The position numbers and the translations under genes were made by a program. Positions 1 through 8,680 of a stretch of DNA of 50,136 bases are shown here, piece by piece. Numbering within the stretch: position 1 is the stretch's first letter; the number at the start of each line of letters is the position of its first letter. The DNA comes from Dechloromonas sp. (GTDB taxonomy: Bacteria > Pseudomonadota > Gammaproteobacteria > Burkholderiales > Rhodocyclaceae): NCBI GenBank assembly GCA_008933675.1, contig WBUO01000008.1, positions 1 to 50,136 on the forward strand. The letters are read 5' to 3'. The notes under the pieces were generated by a model. The model searched no databases, was not told where the DNA came from, and was given only the letters and a program-made list of their open reading frames with translations.

Positions 1-1053
1 CGCCTGGCCAGCAGCAAAACTGGCGATATCCTCAGCCCGACGCAACCACTTGGCGTCCGGATTGCGCCGCACCACGCCACTGGCCGTACACGGCACATCG
101 GCCAGAACCGCGTCGAACGGCCGGCCATCCCACCAGTCGTCGAGACGGACGCAATCGGCGGCACGAACCGTCGCCGACAAATCGAGGCGTGCCAGGTTTT
201 CGCTGACCCGCCGGCAACGCGATGGTTTCAGGTCGAGTGCCAGCAGATCCAGATCAGCACGTTCGAGCAGATGGGCGGTCTTGCCACCCGGTGCGGCACA
301 GGCGTCGAGCACGCGACTGCCTGGCTGCGGGTCGAGCAGGGCGGCCGCACGCTGGGCCCCCGGATCCTGTACGGAAACCAGTCCGGCGGCAAAACCGGGC
401 AGACGTTCCACCGGCAGCGGCCGGGCCAGCAACAGTCCTGCCTCGCCGACCGGCTCCGCGGCAATGCCCTCGCCCGCCAGACGCTCTTCGTATTCCGCCC
501 GTGAACCGCGCCGCAGGTTGACCCGCAGCGCCATCGGCGGCGGCGCATTGCCGGCGGCAACGATGGCTGGCCAGGATTCCGGGTAGGACTGCTGCAATTC
601 GGCCAGCCACCACGCCGGATGCTGGCTGCTGGCCAGCGGGTCTGCCGCCAGCGCGGCCAGCAACTCGGTCTCGCGGCGCAGATAGTTGCGCAACACGCCA
701 TTGACCAGGCCGCCAAAACGCCCGGTGGCCAGTTCGCCAGCCGCCCGGACCGCCTGATCGACAACGGTATGCGCCGCCTCCGGGCGGGTTTCAAGGCGAT
801 ACAGGGCAACCAGCAGCAGACAGCGGATTTCCTCGACAGCCAGCGGATGGCTGAGCAGGCGGCAAAGCAGGAAATCACCTCGCCCGAAACGGCGCAGGCT
901 GCCGTAGACAAGATCCTGAACCGCCGGCCGGGCAGCGGCATCTACCCGGGCCAGATGACCATCAGCCAGGCTCTGACCGGCAATCACGGCGGCATGGATG
1001 TGCGCTGCCTGAAGCAGCGCGTAAGCAAGTGAATCGGTGGGTAAGCGAGACAT
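1..1053 (-). CDS. rsmB: 16S rRNA m5C967 methyltransferase RsmB, 3' part cut by the window edge
   Basis: RsmB methylates C967 of 16S rRNA with S-adenosylmethionine. The ATG at 1053 opens MSRLPTDSLAYALLQAAH, and the frame stays open to base 1, giving 351 residues of a family usually near 430. The first ~140 residues are a NusB-like RNA-binding domain. The Rossmann methyltransferase follows, with the SAM loop LDACAAPGGKTAHLLE and the motif-IV cysteine in ADVPCTASGVVRRNPD. The second catalytic cysteine motif lies beyond the left edge. The start is 34 bases from the divergent nuclease start, so the two promoters must share a very short gap. In many betaproteobacteria rsmB sits beside fmt and def, as it nearly does here. 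Confidence 0.93.
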   Translation of the reverse strand, partial: MSRLPTDSLAYALLQAAHIHAAVIAGQSLADGHLARVDAAARPAVQDLVYGSLRRFGRGDFLLCRLLSHPLAVEEIRCLLLVALYRLETRPEAAHTVVDQAVRAAGELATGRFGGLVNGVLRNYLRRETELLAALAADPLASSQHPAWWLAELQQSYPESWPAIVAAGNAPPPMALRVNLRRGSRAEYEERLAGEGIAAEPVGEAGLLLARPLPVERLPGFAAGLVSVQDPGAQRAAALLDPQPGSRVLDACAAPGGKTAHLLERADLDLLALDLKPSRCRRVSENLARLDLSATVRAADCVRLDDWWDGRPFDAVLADVPCTASGVVRRNPDAKWLRRAEDIASFAAGQA

Positions 1054-1087
1054 AGGCCGCGATTATCGCACGCGGCATAATGCGCCC

Positions 1088-1981
1088 ATGCAGCGTTTCC
1101 TGATTGCCCTCCTTGGTCTGCTGTGCAGCCTGCCCGCCGCCGCCTGGAACGGCGCCGGCCATCGTCTGGTGGCCGTCATCGCCTGGCAGCAGCTGTCGGT
1201 GCCGACCCGCCAGTTCGTCGCCCACGCCCTCGCCGCCCACCCCGATCACCCCCGTTGGGTCGAGCACGCCGGCGGCTTCGGCGACTCGGCGATCTTCGCC
1301 GAAGCCGCAACCTGGGCCGACAGCATCCGCAACGATCCGCGCTATCACGACGAAGGCCGCGGCGACGCGACCCCGCTGCTGGCCGGTCGCTTCGATTCGC
1401 GCCGCCACCGCGACTGGCATTATGTCGACGTCGATGCCACCGGTCATCCGGTCAAGGGCGAACTCGACCAGCAGATCAAGCGCCTGAGCCGCCTCCTCGG
1501 CCAGACCACGGAACCACTGGAAATCACCTATGCCCTGCCCTGGCTGGCCCATCTCGTCGCCGACATCCACCAGCCCCTGCATGTCGGTCGTACCGACGAC
1601 GACGGCGGTACACGCTTCGCCATCGAAAACCCCTTCAAACGCAGGCAGCCGTTCACCACACTGCATGCTTACTGGGACGATCTGCCCGGCAGTTCGTCGC
1701 TGCGCGGTCGCCGTCTGCAGCGCGAGGCGGCACGCCTGATCGGCGAACGACGGCCGCCGCCGCAGGGCGACGCCGACCTGTGGCGCCTGGAAAGCCTGCG
1801 GCTACATGCCATCGTCTATCCACAGCAGGTGGGCAGCCTGCTGCCCATCATCGACGCAAGCTTTCAGCAGCGGGCACAGGCCACCGCCGAACGCCGGCTG
1901 GCCGAGGCCGGCTACCGGCTCGGCCACCTCCTCGAAGCCGGACTGCGGCAACAGGTTTCACGTGAAACGCTCAAGGACTGA
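1088..1981 (+). CDS. Secreted S1/P1-type nuclease
   Basis: This 297-residue protein belongs to the zinc-dependent S1/P1 single-strand nuclease family, which cleaves RNA and ssDNA outside the cytoplasm. The ATG at 1088 gives a clean signal peptide (MQRFLIALLGLLCSLPAAA) followed directly by WNGAGH. In the P1 family the mature protein begins with that Trp, which helps bind zinc, and this supports the start over the longer frame from 1037. Further ligands are seen in HYVDVD and in DIHQPLHVGRTDDDGG, the family signature. A perfect parS palindrome lies in the last codons and encodes the VSRET near the C-terminus. speD starts 3 bases after the stop, so the two are probably co-transcribed, although no functional link is obvious. 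Confidence 0.85.
   Translation: MQRFLIALLGLLCSLPAAAWNGAGHRLVAVIAWQQLSVPTRQFVAHALAAHPDHPRWVEHAGGFGDSAIFAEAATWADSIRNDPRYHDEGRGDATPLLAGRFDSRRHRDWHYVDVDATGHPVKGELDQQIKRLSRLLGQTTEPLEITYALPWLAHLVADIHQPLHVGRTDDDGGTRFAIENPFKRRQPFTTLHAYWDDLPGSSSLRGRRLQREAARLIGERRPPPQGDADLWRLESLRLHAIVYPQQVGSLLPIIDASFQQRAQATAERRLAEAGYRLGHLLEAGLRQQVSRETLKD
1955..1968. promoter_or_regulatory. parS site 1 (ParB-binding palindrome)
   Basis: GTTTCACGTGAAAC is a perfect 14-base palindrome matching the core of the chromosomal parS consensus TGTTNCACGTGAAACA. It lies inside the 3' end of the nuclease gene, in frame as V-S-R-E-T. With three more copies in the window and dnaA nearby, it most likely nucleates ParB for origin segregation. 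parAB are not in the window but commonly lie a few genes past yidC. Confidence 0.85.
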
Positions 1982-1984
1982 CTC

Positions 1985-2368
1985 ATGGATGGACTACACC
2001 TGATCGGCGATCTGCACGATTGCCGCTGTCCGCCGGGGCTGCTGCTCGATGCGGCGGAACTGGAAGCCTTCTGTGTCGAGGCCTGCCGGCGCCACGGACT
2101 GAGCGTTGTCGGCCGGCTGTTCCACACTTTTCGCGACGCCGGCGGTGCGGCGGCCGGTGTCACCGGAGCCGTAGTCCTCGCCGAGTCCCATCTGGCCATA
2201 CATACCTGGCCGGAAATCGGCAGCGTCACCCTCGATGTCTATGTGTGCAATTTCAGCGGCGACAACAGTGCCCGCGCCGAAGCGCTGTTTGCCGAAGTCG
2301 TCGGCGCTTTCACGCCGAGCCGACTGGCACGCCAGGCGGTCAGTCGCGGCGGGCGGCCCCGGAACTAG
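1985..2368 (+). CDS. speD: S-adenosylmethionine decarboxylase proenzyme
   Basis: SpeD decarboxylates S-adenosylmethionine to supply aminopropyl groups for spermidine synthesis. The 127-residue length fits the short prokaryotic class that self-cleaves to form a pyruvoyl cofactor. The cleavage site is visible at E67-S68 in VVLAESHLAIHTWPE, followed by the conserved DVYVC segment with a catalytic cysteine. The ATG at 1985 is 3 bases after the upstream stop. No speE is in the window. The gene converges on fmt, with 27 bases between their ends. Confidence 0.92.
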   Translation: MDGLHLIGDLHDCRCPPGLLLDAAELEAFCVEACRRHGLSVVGRLFHTFRDAGGAAAGVTGAVVLAESHLAIHTWPEIGSVTLDVYVCNFSGDNSARAEALFAEVVGAFTPSRLARQAVSRGGRPRN

Positions 2369-2395
2369 CCGGCAACGGAAAGCGCAGGCACAAAC

Positions 2396-3319
2396 TCAGG
2401 CAGCGGTCGTGAAACGATCGCCAACCTGCAGCGGATGACCGGCAAGGAACTGCTGGACCGGCAGGCGCTTGCCACCCGACTTCTGCAACTCACTCACCGC
2501 CAGCGCCCCTTCACCACAGGCAACGACGATCTGCCGGCGATCGACAGCCAGAACGCTCCCCGGCAAACCCATGCCGTCCATCGGACAAGCCCGCCACAGC
2601 TTGACCACCTGGCCGGCGAAATGCGCCTGCGCCCCGGGAAACGGATTGAAGGCACGGATATGACGATCAAGCTCCACTGCCGGACGCGTCCAGTCGATCA
2701 GCGCCTCCGCCTTCTCGATCTTGTGCGCATAAGTCACTCCCTCAGTCGCCTGCACCGCTGCCGGCAAAGGCAGGCCGGCCAGCGCGTCGACGACAAGCCT
2801 GGCACCGAGCGCGGCCAGCTTGTCGTGCAGCGTCGCTGCCGTATCTTCGGCAGCAATCGGCAGGGATTCCCGCAGCAGCACCGGACCGGTATCCAGCCCG
2901 GCCTCCATCTGCATGATGCAAACTCCGGTTTCCGCATCGCCGGCCAGCAGCGCCCGCTGGATCGGTGCCGCACCGCGCCAGCGCGGCAACAGCGAAGCAT
3001 GGATGTTGAGGCAACCGAAGCGCGGCAGATCGAGCACCGCCTGCGGCAGGATCAGGCCATAAGCAGCAACGACCATGACGTCTGCCCCGACTGCGGCCAG
3101 CCGGGCCTGAGCTCCGGCATCCTTCAGGCCGGGCGGCTGGAATACCTCGATCCCATGTTCAATGGCCACCTGCTTGACGGCCGAGGCCTGCAACGCCATG
3201 CCCCGGCCGGCCGGCCGGTCGGGCTGAGTGAGCACAACCGCCACTTCATGGCCGGCACCGGCAATGGCCCGCAACGCCTGCGCGGCAAATTCCGGCGTCC
3301 CCGCAAATATCACCCTCAT
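2396..3319 (-). CDS. fmt: Methionyl-tRNA formyltransferase
   Basis: Fmt transfers a formyl group from 10-formyl-THF to initiator Met-tRNA. The 307-residue protein has the N-terminal Rossmann domain ([16 protein letters not shown]), the catalytic [17 protein letters not shown] with N105 and H107, and the aspartate in [12 protein letters not shown]-terminal OB-like domain binds tRNA. The length is standard. The start overlaps the end of def by four bases, so def and fmt form a translationally coupled pair: Fmt adds the formyl group that Def later removes. Confidence 0.96.
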   Translation of the reverse strand: MRVIFAGTPEFAAQALRAIAGAGHEVAVVLTQPDRPAGRGMALQASAVKQVAIEHGIEVFQPPGLKDAGAQARLAAVGADVMVVAAYGLILPQAVLDLPRFGCLNIHASLLPRWRGAAPIQRALLAGDAETGVCIMQMEAGLDTGPVLLRESLPIAAEDTAATLHDKLAALGARLVVDALAGLPLPAAVQATEGVTYAHKIEKAEALIDWTRPAVELDRHIRAFNPFPGAQAHFAGQVVKLWRACPMDGMGLPGSVLAVDRRQIVVACGEGALAVSELQKSGGKRLPVQQFLAGHPLQVGDRFTTAA

Positions 3320-3819
3320 GCGGTCACGCGCGCCTGCTTGGCCAACTTGGACTTGATCCTGGTCTGCTTGAGCTGGGACAGGTGATCGACGAACACGTGG
3401 CCGTCGAGGTGATCGATCTCATGCTGGATGCAGACGGCCAGCAAGCCCTCGGCAGTCAGCGACTGAGCCTTGCCGTCGAGATCGAGATAGTTGACGGTGA
3501 CACGCTCGGCACGTTCGACCTTGTCGTAGATGCCCGGAACCGAAAGACACCCCTCTTCGCCGGTCTGCAAGCCCTCGCAACGAACCAGCTGCGGATTGAT
3601 GAAGACTCGTAACTGGTTGCGTTCTTCCGAGGTATCGATCACCACGACACGTTTGTGTATGTCAACCTGCGTTGCCGCCAGGCCGATTCCGGAGGCCTCG
3701 TACATGGTTTCACCCATGTCGGCCACCAGCTTCCGGATGGAATCGTCAATCCCGACAACGGGTGTCGCAACTTTCTTCAGACGGGGATCGGGGAAACGCA
3801 AAATGGGTAGAAGGGCCAT
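3316..3819 (-). CDS. def: Peptide deformylase
   Basis: Def removes the N-formyl group from nascent proteins using a metal ion, usually Fe2+. All three family motifs are intact: GIGLAATQ (residues 44-51), EEGCLS with metal ligand C91, and HEIDH (133-137) with two histidine ligands and the catalytic glutamate. The length of 167 residues is typical. It is the first gene of the def-fmt pair. The 144-base gap to the divergent LysM gene should hold both promoters; I could not pick convincing boxes there. Confidence 0.96.
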   Translation of the reverse strand: MALLPILRFPDPRLKKVATPVVGIDDSIRKLVADMGETMYEASGIGLAATQVDIHKRVVVIDTSEERNQLRVFINPQLVRCEGLQTGEEGCLSVPGIYDKVERAERVTVNYLDLDGKAQSLTAEGLLAVCIQHEIDHLDGHVFVDHLSQLKQTRIKSKLAKQARVTA

Positions 3820-3963
3820 ATGTAAAACGGAATAAAAGCTTGCTCGCTTAGGTTATTACGTGCAGAATCTAAAGCAATTCCCGAGATGTGGAAGCCTTGC
3901 CGCCAGATGCATTTGTGACAGCATAAGGGGTACTGCGTTCCACCGGCACGTGAGGTTACGACT

Positions 3964-4995
3964 ATGGTTCGCATTATATCCGCGCTCATCCTGGCCGTGA
4001 CGGCCGCCTGCGCATCCGCCGCCGAGCCGCTCGAGCTCGTCGACAACCCTCCCGACCGCCATATCGTCGTCAAGGGCGACACTCTCTGGGACATCTCCGG
4101 CAAATTCCTGAAGAAACCCTGGCGCTGGCCGGAAATCTGGCGCATGAACCGCGACCAGATCAAGAATCCCCACCTGATCTATCCCGGCGACGTGATCGTG
4201 CTCGACATGTCCGACGGCACACCGCGCCTGCGCAAGGCCAGGTCGGTGTCCGGCGGCAGCGGCAAGGTACAACCGCAGGTCTACAGCGAAGCGATCCAGC
4301 AGGTCATCCCGAGCATCCCGCCCAACATCATCGAACCTTTCATCTCCAAGCCGCTGATCATCGAGCCGGGTGGCCATGACGGCGAAGCGGTCATCGTTGC
4401 CACAGCAGAAGATCGCATCATGGTGGGTAACGGCGACGAAGCCTTCGTTTCCGGCATCCCGGACGCCAGCGTCGAAAAATGGCATGTCTTCCGCGCCGGC
4501 AAGGCACTGAAGGATCCGGACACCGGCGCGGTCATCGCCCATGAGGCCTTTTTCCTCGGGCATGCCCGCCTGGTCAAGCCGGGCGAACCGGCGACGGTCC
4601 GCATCGTCCAGGCAAAACAGGAAATCGGCCGCGGCGACCGCCTGATCGCCGCCCCGCCGCCGGAAATCATTTCCTACGTACCGCATCGCCCGGATCAGCC
4701 AGTCGCCGCCAAGGTCGTTTCCATCTACGGCGGAGTCAACGAAGGCGGTACCAACTCGGTCGTTGCCCTCAACCAGGGCAGAAATGCCGGCCTGGAAGTC
4801 GGCCATGTCCTCGCCCTCTTCCGCAACCGGATTTCGATCGCCGTCGATACCGACGGCCGGCGGACCTTCACGCCGATTCCGGAGGAGCGTTACGCACTGG
4901 CCTTTGTCTTCCGCGTGTTCGACGGCATCGCCTACGCGCTGGTCGTCGAAGCCTCCAAATCGGTCATCGTCGGTGATTCGGCACGCAATCCGTGA
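3964..4995 (+). CDS. Secreted LysM-domain protein, dprA-linked
   Basis: A 343-residue exported protein. A signal peptide (MVRIISALILAVTAACASAA) is followed by one LysM domain at about residues 33-75 (VVKGDTLWDISGKFLKKPW, then IWRMNRDQIKNPHLIYPGD), which binds peptidoglycan glycan chains. The remaining ~260 residues carry no catalytic motif I recognise. A LysM protein directly upstream of dprA is a recurring betaproteobacterial arrangement from memory, and its exact role is unclear. Its TGA overlaps the GTG start of dprA (GTGA at 4992-4995), which suggests translational coupling. Confidence 0.85.
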   Translation: MVRIISALILAVTAACASAAEPLELVDNPPDRHIVVKGDTLWDISGKFLKKPWRWPEIWRMNRDQIKNPHLIYPGDVIVLDMSDGTPRLRKARSVSGGSGKVQPQVYSEAIQQVIPSIPPNIIEPFISKPLIIEPGGHDGEAVIVATAEDRIMVGNGDEAFVSGIPDASVEKWHVFRAGKALKDPDTGAVIAHEAFFLGHARLVKPGEPATVRIVQAKQEIGRGDRLIAAPPPEIISYVPHRPDQPVAAKVVSIYGGVNEGGTNSVVALNQGRNAGLEVGHVLALFRNRISIAVDTDGRRTFTPIPEERYALAFVFRVFDGIAYALVVEASKSVIVGDSARNP

Positions 4996-6074
4996 TTGAA
5001 TCGACGGGCCTGGCCGCCTGGTTGCGGCTGACCCTGATCCCCGGCATCGGCGGCGAGTCTCAGCGAAAGCTGCTCGCCGCTTTCGGTTTACCCGAAGGCA
5101 TCTTCGCCGCCGGCCGGCTGGCCGCCCGCAGCGTCATCGGAGACCGCGCCGACCTGCTGTTCGATCACGACTGCGGCGAATTGCTTGAACAGAGCCTGCG
5201 CTGGGCCGGACAGCCTGGCCACACGATCATCACCCTGGCCGATGCCGAGTATCCACCGGCCCTTCTGGAAATCGCCGATCCGCCGAGCCTGTTATATGTG
5301 CGCGGCAATCCTGCCCTGTTGCACGAGCGTGGACTGGCCATCGTCGGTAGCCGCAACGCCACACCGCAAGGACGGCAGACAGCAGAGAGCTTTGCCCGGA
5401 CGCTGGCCGGCAAGGGTTGCTGCATCGTCAGCGGCCTGGCGCTGGGCATTGACGCGGCAGCCCACCGTGGCGCCCTGGCAGGCGGCGGGCCGACAATCGC
5501 CGTCATCGGTACCGGTGCCGATCGCCTGTACCCGGCGAGCAACCGCGAACTGGCAATGGGCATCCTCGAACACGGTGCCATCGTGTCCGAATTCCCGCTT
5601 GGTACACCGCCGCTCGCCGCCAATTTCCCGCGCCGCAACCGCATCATTTCCGGTCTGGCCCGCGGGGTCCTGGTCGTCGAGGCGGCGCCGCAGAGCGGCT
5701 CCCTGATCACCGCCCGCCTGGCCGCCGAACAGGGGCGCGAGGTATTTGCCATACCGGGCTCCATTCACTCGCCGGTTGCCCGTGGCTGCCACCTGCTGAT
5801 CAAACAGGGAGCCAAGCTCATCGAGACGGCCGACGACATCCTGGATGAATTTTCCGGCCAGATTGCATCCATGCCCAGGCTCACGCTGGATGTCGCTCCC
5901 CCCCTTGACGAGCATCCGATCGTCGTCGCCCTCGGCCATGACCCCTGCACCCTGGACGAACTCGCCGAGCGCACGGCCCTCGGGGCCGACCAGCTGCTCG
6001 GCGAACTGCTGACACTGGAACTTTCAGGCCGTATCGCCAGCCTCCCGGGCAATCGCTACCAGCGACTGAGCTGA
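4992..6074 (+). CDS. dprA: DNA-processing protein DprA (Smf)
   Basis: DprA binds incoming single-stranded DNA during natural transformation and loads RecA. The 360-residue protein has an N-terminal SAM/HhH-like region (LTLIPGIGGESQRKLL), then the DprA Rossmann fold with IVGSRNATPQGRQTA, GIDAAAHRGAL, VIGTGADRLYPASN and the C-terminal core QSGSLITARLA. The last ~70 residues form a winged-helix domain (LDELAERTALGADQLLGEL). Translation starts at a GTG that overlaps the stop of the LysM gene. No other competence gene is in the window, so transformability cannot be judged from here. Confidence 0.94.
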   Translation: MIESTGLAAWLRLTLIPGIGGESQRKLLAAFGLPEGIFAAGRLAARSVIGDRADLLFDHDCGELLEQSLRWAGQPGHTIITLADAEYPPALLEIADPPSLLYVRGNPALLHERGLAIVGSRNATPQGRQTAESFARTLAGKGCCIVSGLALGIDAAAHRGALAGGGPTIAVIGTGADRLYPASNRELAMGILEHGAIVSEFPLGTPPLAANFPRRNRIISGLARGVLVVEAAPQSGSLITARLAAEQGREVFAIPGSIHSPVARGCHLLIKQGAKLIETADDILDEFSGQIASMPRLTLDVAPPLDEHPIVVALGHDPCTLDELAERTALGADQLLGELLTLELSGRIASLPGNRYQRLS

Positions 6075-6098
6075 TCCATCGCGCCCGGAAACCATATC

Positions 6099-6128
6099 TT
6101 GCCAAGCCATTCGCCGGGCACTTATCAT
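6099..6128 (+). promoter_or_regulatory. Candidate sigma-70 promoter for topB
   Basis: TTGCCA (6099-6104) and TATCAT (6123-6128) are separated by 18 bases and lie just upstream of the topB start in the dprA-topB gap. The match is reasonable but found by eye. Confidence 0.4.
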
Positions 6129-6154
6129 GCGCCGGCATCCAACAGGCAAAGTCC

Positions 6155-8680
6155 ATGACCAAAAAGCTGATCATCGCCGAAAAACCCTCTGTCGCCGCCG
6201 ACATCGCCAAGGCGCTGGGGGGCTTCACCAAGCACGACGACTACTTCGAGAGCGAGCACTTCGTTCTGTCGTCGGCGGTCGGCCATTTGCTGGAACTGGC
6301 CTGCCCGGAGGAATTCGAGGTCAAGCGCGGAAAATGGTCGTTCGCCCACCTGCCGGTGATCCCGCCGCATTTCGCGCTGTCGCCGATCGAGAAAAGTGAG
6401 CCACGCCTCAAGGTGCTGACCAAGCTGATCAAGCGCAAGGATGTCAGCGGCCTGATCAACGCCTGTGACGCGGGACGCGAGGGCGAACTGATCTTCAACT
6501 ACATCGCCCAGCACACCAAATCGGGTAAACCGGTGCAGCGCCTGTGGCTGCAGTCGATGACCCAGGGCGCCATCCGCGACGGTTTCGCCCATCTGCGCGC
6601 CGGCCACGAATTGCAGGGCCTCGGCGATGCCGCCGTGTGCCGCTCCGAATCCGACTGGCTGGTCGGCATCAACGGCACGCGGGCAATGACCGCCTTCAAT
6701 TCCAAGACGGGCGGCTTCCATCTGACCACGGTCGGCCGCGTGCAGACGCCCACGCTGGCCATCGTCGTCGAACGCGAAAAGAAGATCCGCGAGTTCAAGC
6801 CGCGCGCCTACTGGGAAGTCGAAGCCGCTTTCGCCGCCCGCGCCGGCAACTACACCGGCAAATGGTTCGACGAGGGCTACAAGGGCAAGGAAGAGGACGA
6901 ACACGCCCGCGCCGACCGCCTGTGGGACGAGAAACGTGCCGAAGCCATCCGCGCCGCCACCCTGGGTAAGCTCGGCATCGTCACCGAGGAAGCCAAGCCG
7001 GAAACCCGCCTGTCGCCCCTGCTGTTCGATTTGACGAGCCTGCAGCGCGAAGCGAACGCTCGCTTCGGTTTCTCGGCCAAGACGACGCTGTCGCTGGCCC
7101 AGGCGCTGTATGAAAAGCACAAGGTGCTGACCTATCCGCGGACCGATTCGCGCTGCCTGCCGGAAGACTATCTGCCGACGGTCAAGGAAACCCTGGCTGT
7201 CCTGACCGGCGAAGGTGCCGGCAAGGGCCACGACGAAGTACTGCTCGCCCGCTACTCGCCGTTCGCCCACCAGATCCTGGCGCGCAACTGGGTGCTGCCG
7301 AACAAGCGCATCTTCAACAACGCCAAGATCAGCGACCACTTCGCCATCATCCCGACGCCGCAGGCGCCCAAGCACCTGAACGAGATGGAACAGAAGCTGT
7401 ACGACTTCGTCGTCCGCCGCTTCCTGTCAGTCTTCTTCCCGGCAGCCGAATACCTGGTGACGACACGCATCACCCGCGTCGAGGGCCACCCCTTCAAGAC
7501 CGAAGGCAAGGTGCTGGTCAATCCGGGCTGGCTGGCCGTGCATGGCAAGGAAGGCCAGGAAGGCACCGACGGCAACCTGGTCGCCGTCGCCAAGGACGAG
7601 AAGGTCAAGGCCGAGGAAGTCACCGTCAAGGCCAACGAGACCAAGCCGCCACCGCGCTATTCGGAAGCGACGCTGCTCTCCGCGATGGAAGGCGCCGGCA
7701 AGATGGTCGACGACGAGGAACTGAAGGCGGCGATGGCCGGCCGCGGCCTCGGTACGCCGGCAACGCGGGCACAGATCATCGAGAACCTGATCGGCGAACA
7801 GTACATCCATCGCGAAGGCCGCGAGCTGATTCCGACGGCCAAGGCCTTCTCGCTGATGACGCTGTTGAACGGCCTCGGCATCAAGGAACTGACCCAGCCG
7901 GAACTGACCGGTGACTGGGAATGGAAGCTGGGCCGCATCGAGAAGGGCGAATTCACGCGCAGCGAATTCATGCGCGAGATCGCCGAAATGACCCGCCACA
8001 TCGTCGAGCGCGCCAAGAGCTACGAAGCCGACACCATCCCCGGCGACTTCGGCGTGCTGACCGCACCCTGCCCGCGCTGCGGCGGCCAGATTCGCGAAAC
8101 CTACAAGAAATTCCAGTGCGGCGGCTGCGACTATTCACTGTGGAAGATCGTCGCCGGCCGCCAGTTCGAACCGGCCGAGATCGACACGCTGATCACCGAA
8201 AAGCAGATCGGTCCGCTGACCGGTTTCCGCAACAAGATGGGCCGCACCTTTGCTGCCGCCATCAAGCTCAACGACAACATGGAACCGGAATTCGACTTCG
8301 GCCAGGACAAGGCCGGCGAAGATTCGCCGGAACCGGTCGACTTTTCCGCGCAGGAAAGCCTCGGCAAGTGTCCGAAATGTGCCGCCGATGTCTTTGAGCA
8401 CGGCAATGCCTATGTCTGCGAAAAGTCGGTCGGTCCGGCCAAGTCCTGCGACTTCCGCTCCGGCAAGGTGATCCTGCAGCAGCCGGTGGATGCGGCACAG
8501 ATGAAGAAGCTGCTGGCCGACGGCAAGACCGACCTGCTCAAGGAGTTCGTCTCCAACCGGACGCGGCGCAAGTTCTCCGCCTATCTGGTGGTCGCCGCCG
8601 GCAAGGTCGGCTTCGAATTCGAGAAGAAGGCGCCGGCTGCAGCCAAGAAGACAGCAGCGAAGAAGGCCGCCGAGGCCTGA
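6155..8680 (+). CDS. topB: DNA topoisomerase III
   Basis: A type IA topoisomerase that decatenates and relaxes DNA by single-strand passage. The 841 residues comprise a TOPRIM domain (IAEKPSVAADIAKAL at the start; the acidic motif CDAGREGELIF near residue 110), the cleavage domain with active-site Y327 in VLTYPRTDSR, and the SDHFAIIPT segment. Two C-terminal zinc-finger-like modules follow (CPRCGG with CGGCDY; CPKC with a later cysteine), then a lysine/alanine-rich tail (KKTAAKKAAEA). The fingers and basic tail make it longer than E. coli TopB (about 650). The gene ends exactly where the minus-strand kinase ends, with no base between the stops. Confidence 0.93.
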   Translation: MTKKLIIAEKPSVAADIAKALGGFTKHDDYFESEHFVLSSAVGHLLELACPEEFEVKRGKWSFAHLPVIPPHFALSPIEKSEPRLKVLTKLIKRKDVSGLINACDAGREGELIFNYIAQHTKSGKPVQRLWLQSMTQGAIRDGFAHLRAGHELQGLGDAAVCRSESDWLVGINGTRAMTAFNSKTGGFHLTTVGRVQTPTLAIVVEREKKIREFKPRAYWEVEAAFAARAGNYTGKWFDEGYKGKEEDEHARADRLWDEKRAEAIRAATLGKLGIVTEEAKPETRLSPLLFDLTSLQREANARFGFSAKTTLSLAQALYEKHKVLTYPRTDSRCLPEDYLPTVKETLAVLTGEGAGKGHDEVLLARYSPFAHQILARNWVLPNKRIFNNAKISDHFAIIPTPQAPKHLNEMEQKLYDFVVRRFLSVFFPAAEYLVTTRITRVEGHPFKTEGKVLVNPGWLAVHGKEGQEGTDGNLVAVAKDEKVKAEEVTVKANETKPPPRYSEATLLSAMEGAGKMVDDEELKAAMAGRGLGTPATRAQIIENLIGEQYIHREGRELIPTAKAFSLMTLLNGLGIKELTQPELTGDWEWKLGRIEKGEFTRSEFMREIAEMTRHIVERAKSYEADTIPGDFGVLTAPCPRCGGQIRETYKKFQCGGCDYSLWKIVAGRQFEPAEIDTLITEKQIGPLTGFRNKMGRTFAAAIKLNDNMEPEFDFGQDKAGEDSPEPVDFSAQESLGKCPKCAADVFEHGNAYVCEKSVGPAKSCDFRSGKVILQQPVDAAQMKKLLADGKTDLLKEFVSNRTRRKFSAYLVVAAGKVGFEFEKKAPAAAKKTAAKKAAEA

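Noticed and set aside
228..941. A 237-codon minus-strand frame inside rsmB
   Set aside because: Out of frame with the rsmB protein, whose motifs are continuous from 1053 to the window edge.
3941..3956. CACGTG hexamer before the LysM gene as a fifth parS
   Set aside because: Only the central six bases match; the flanks lack the GTTN and AAAC arms.
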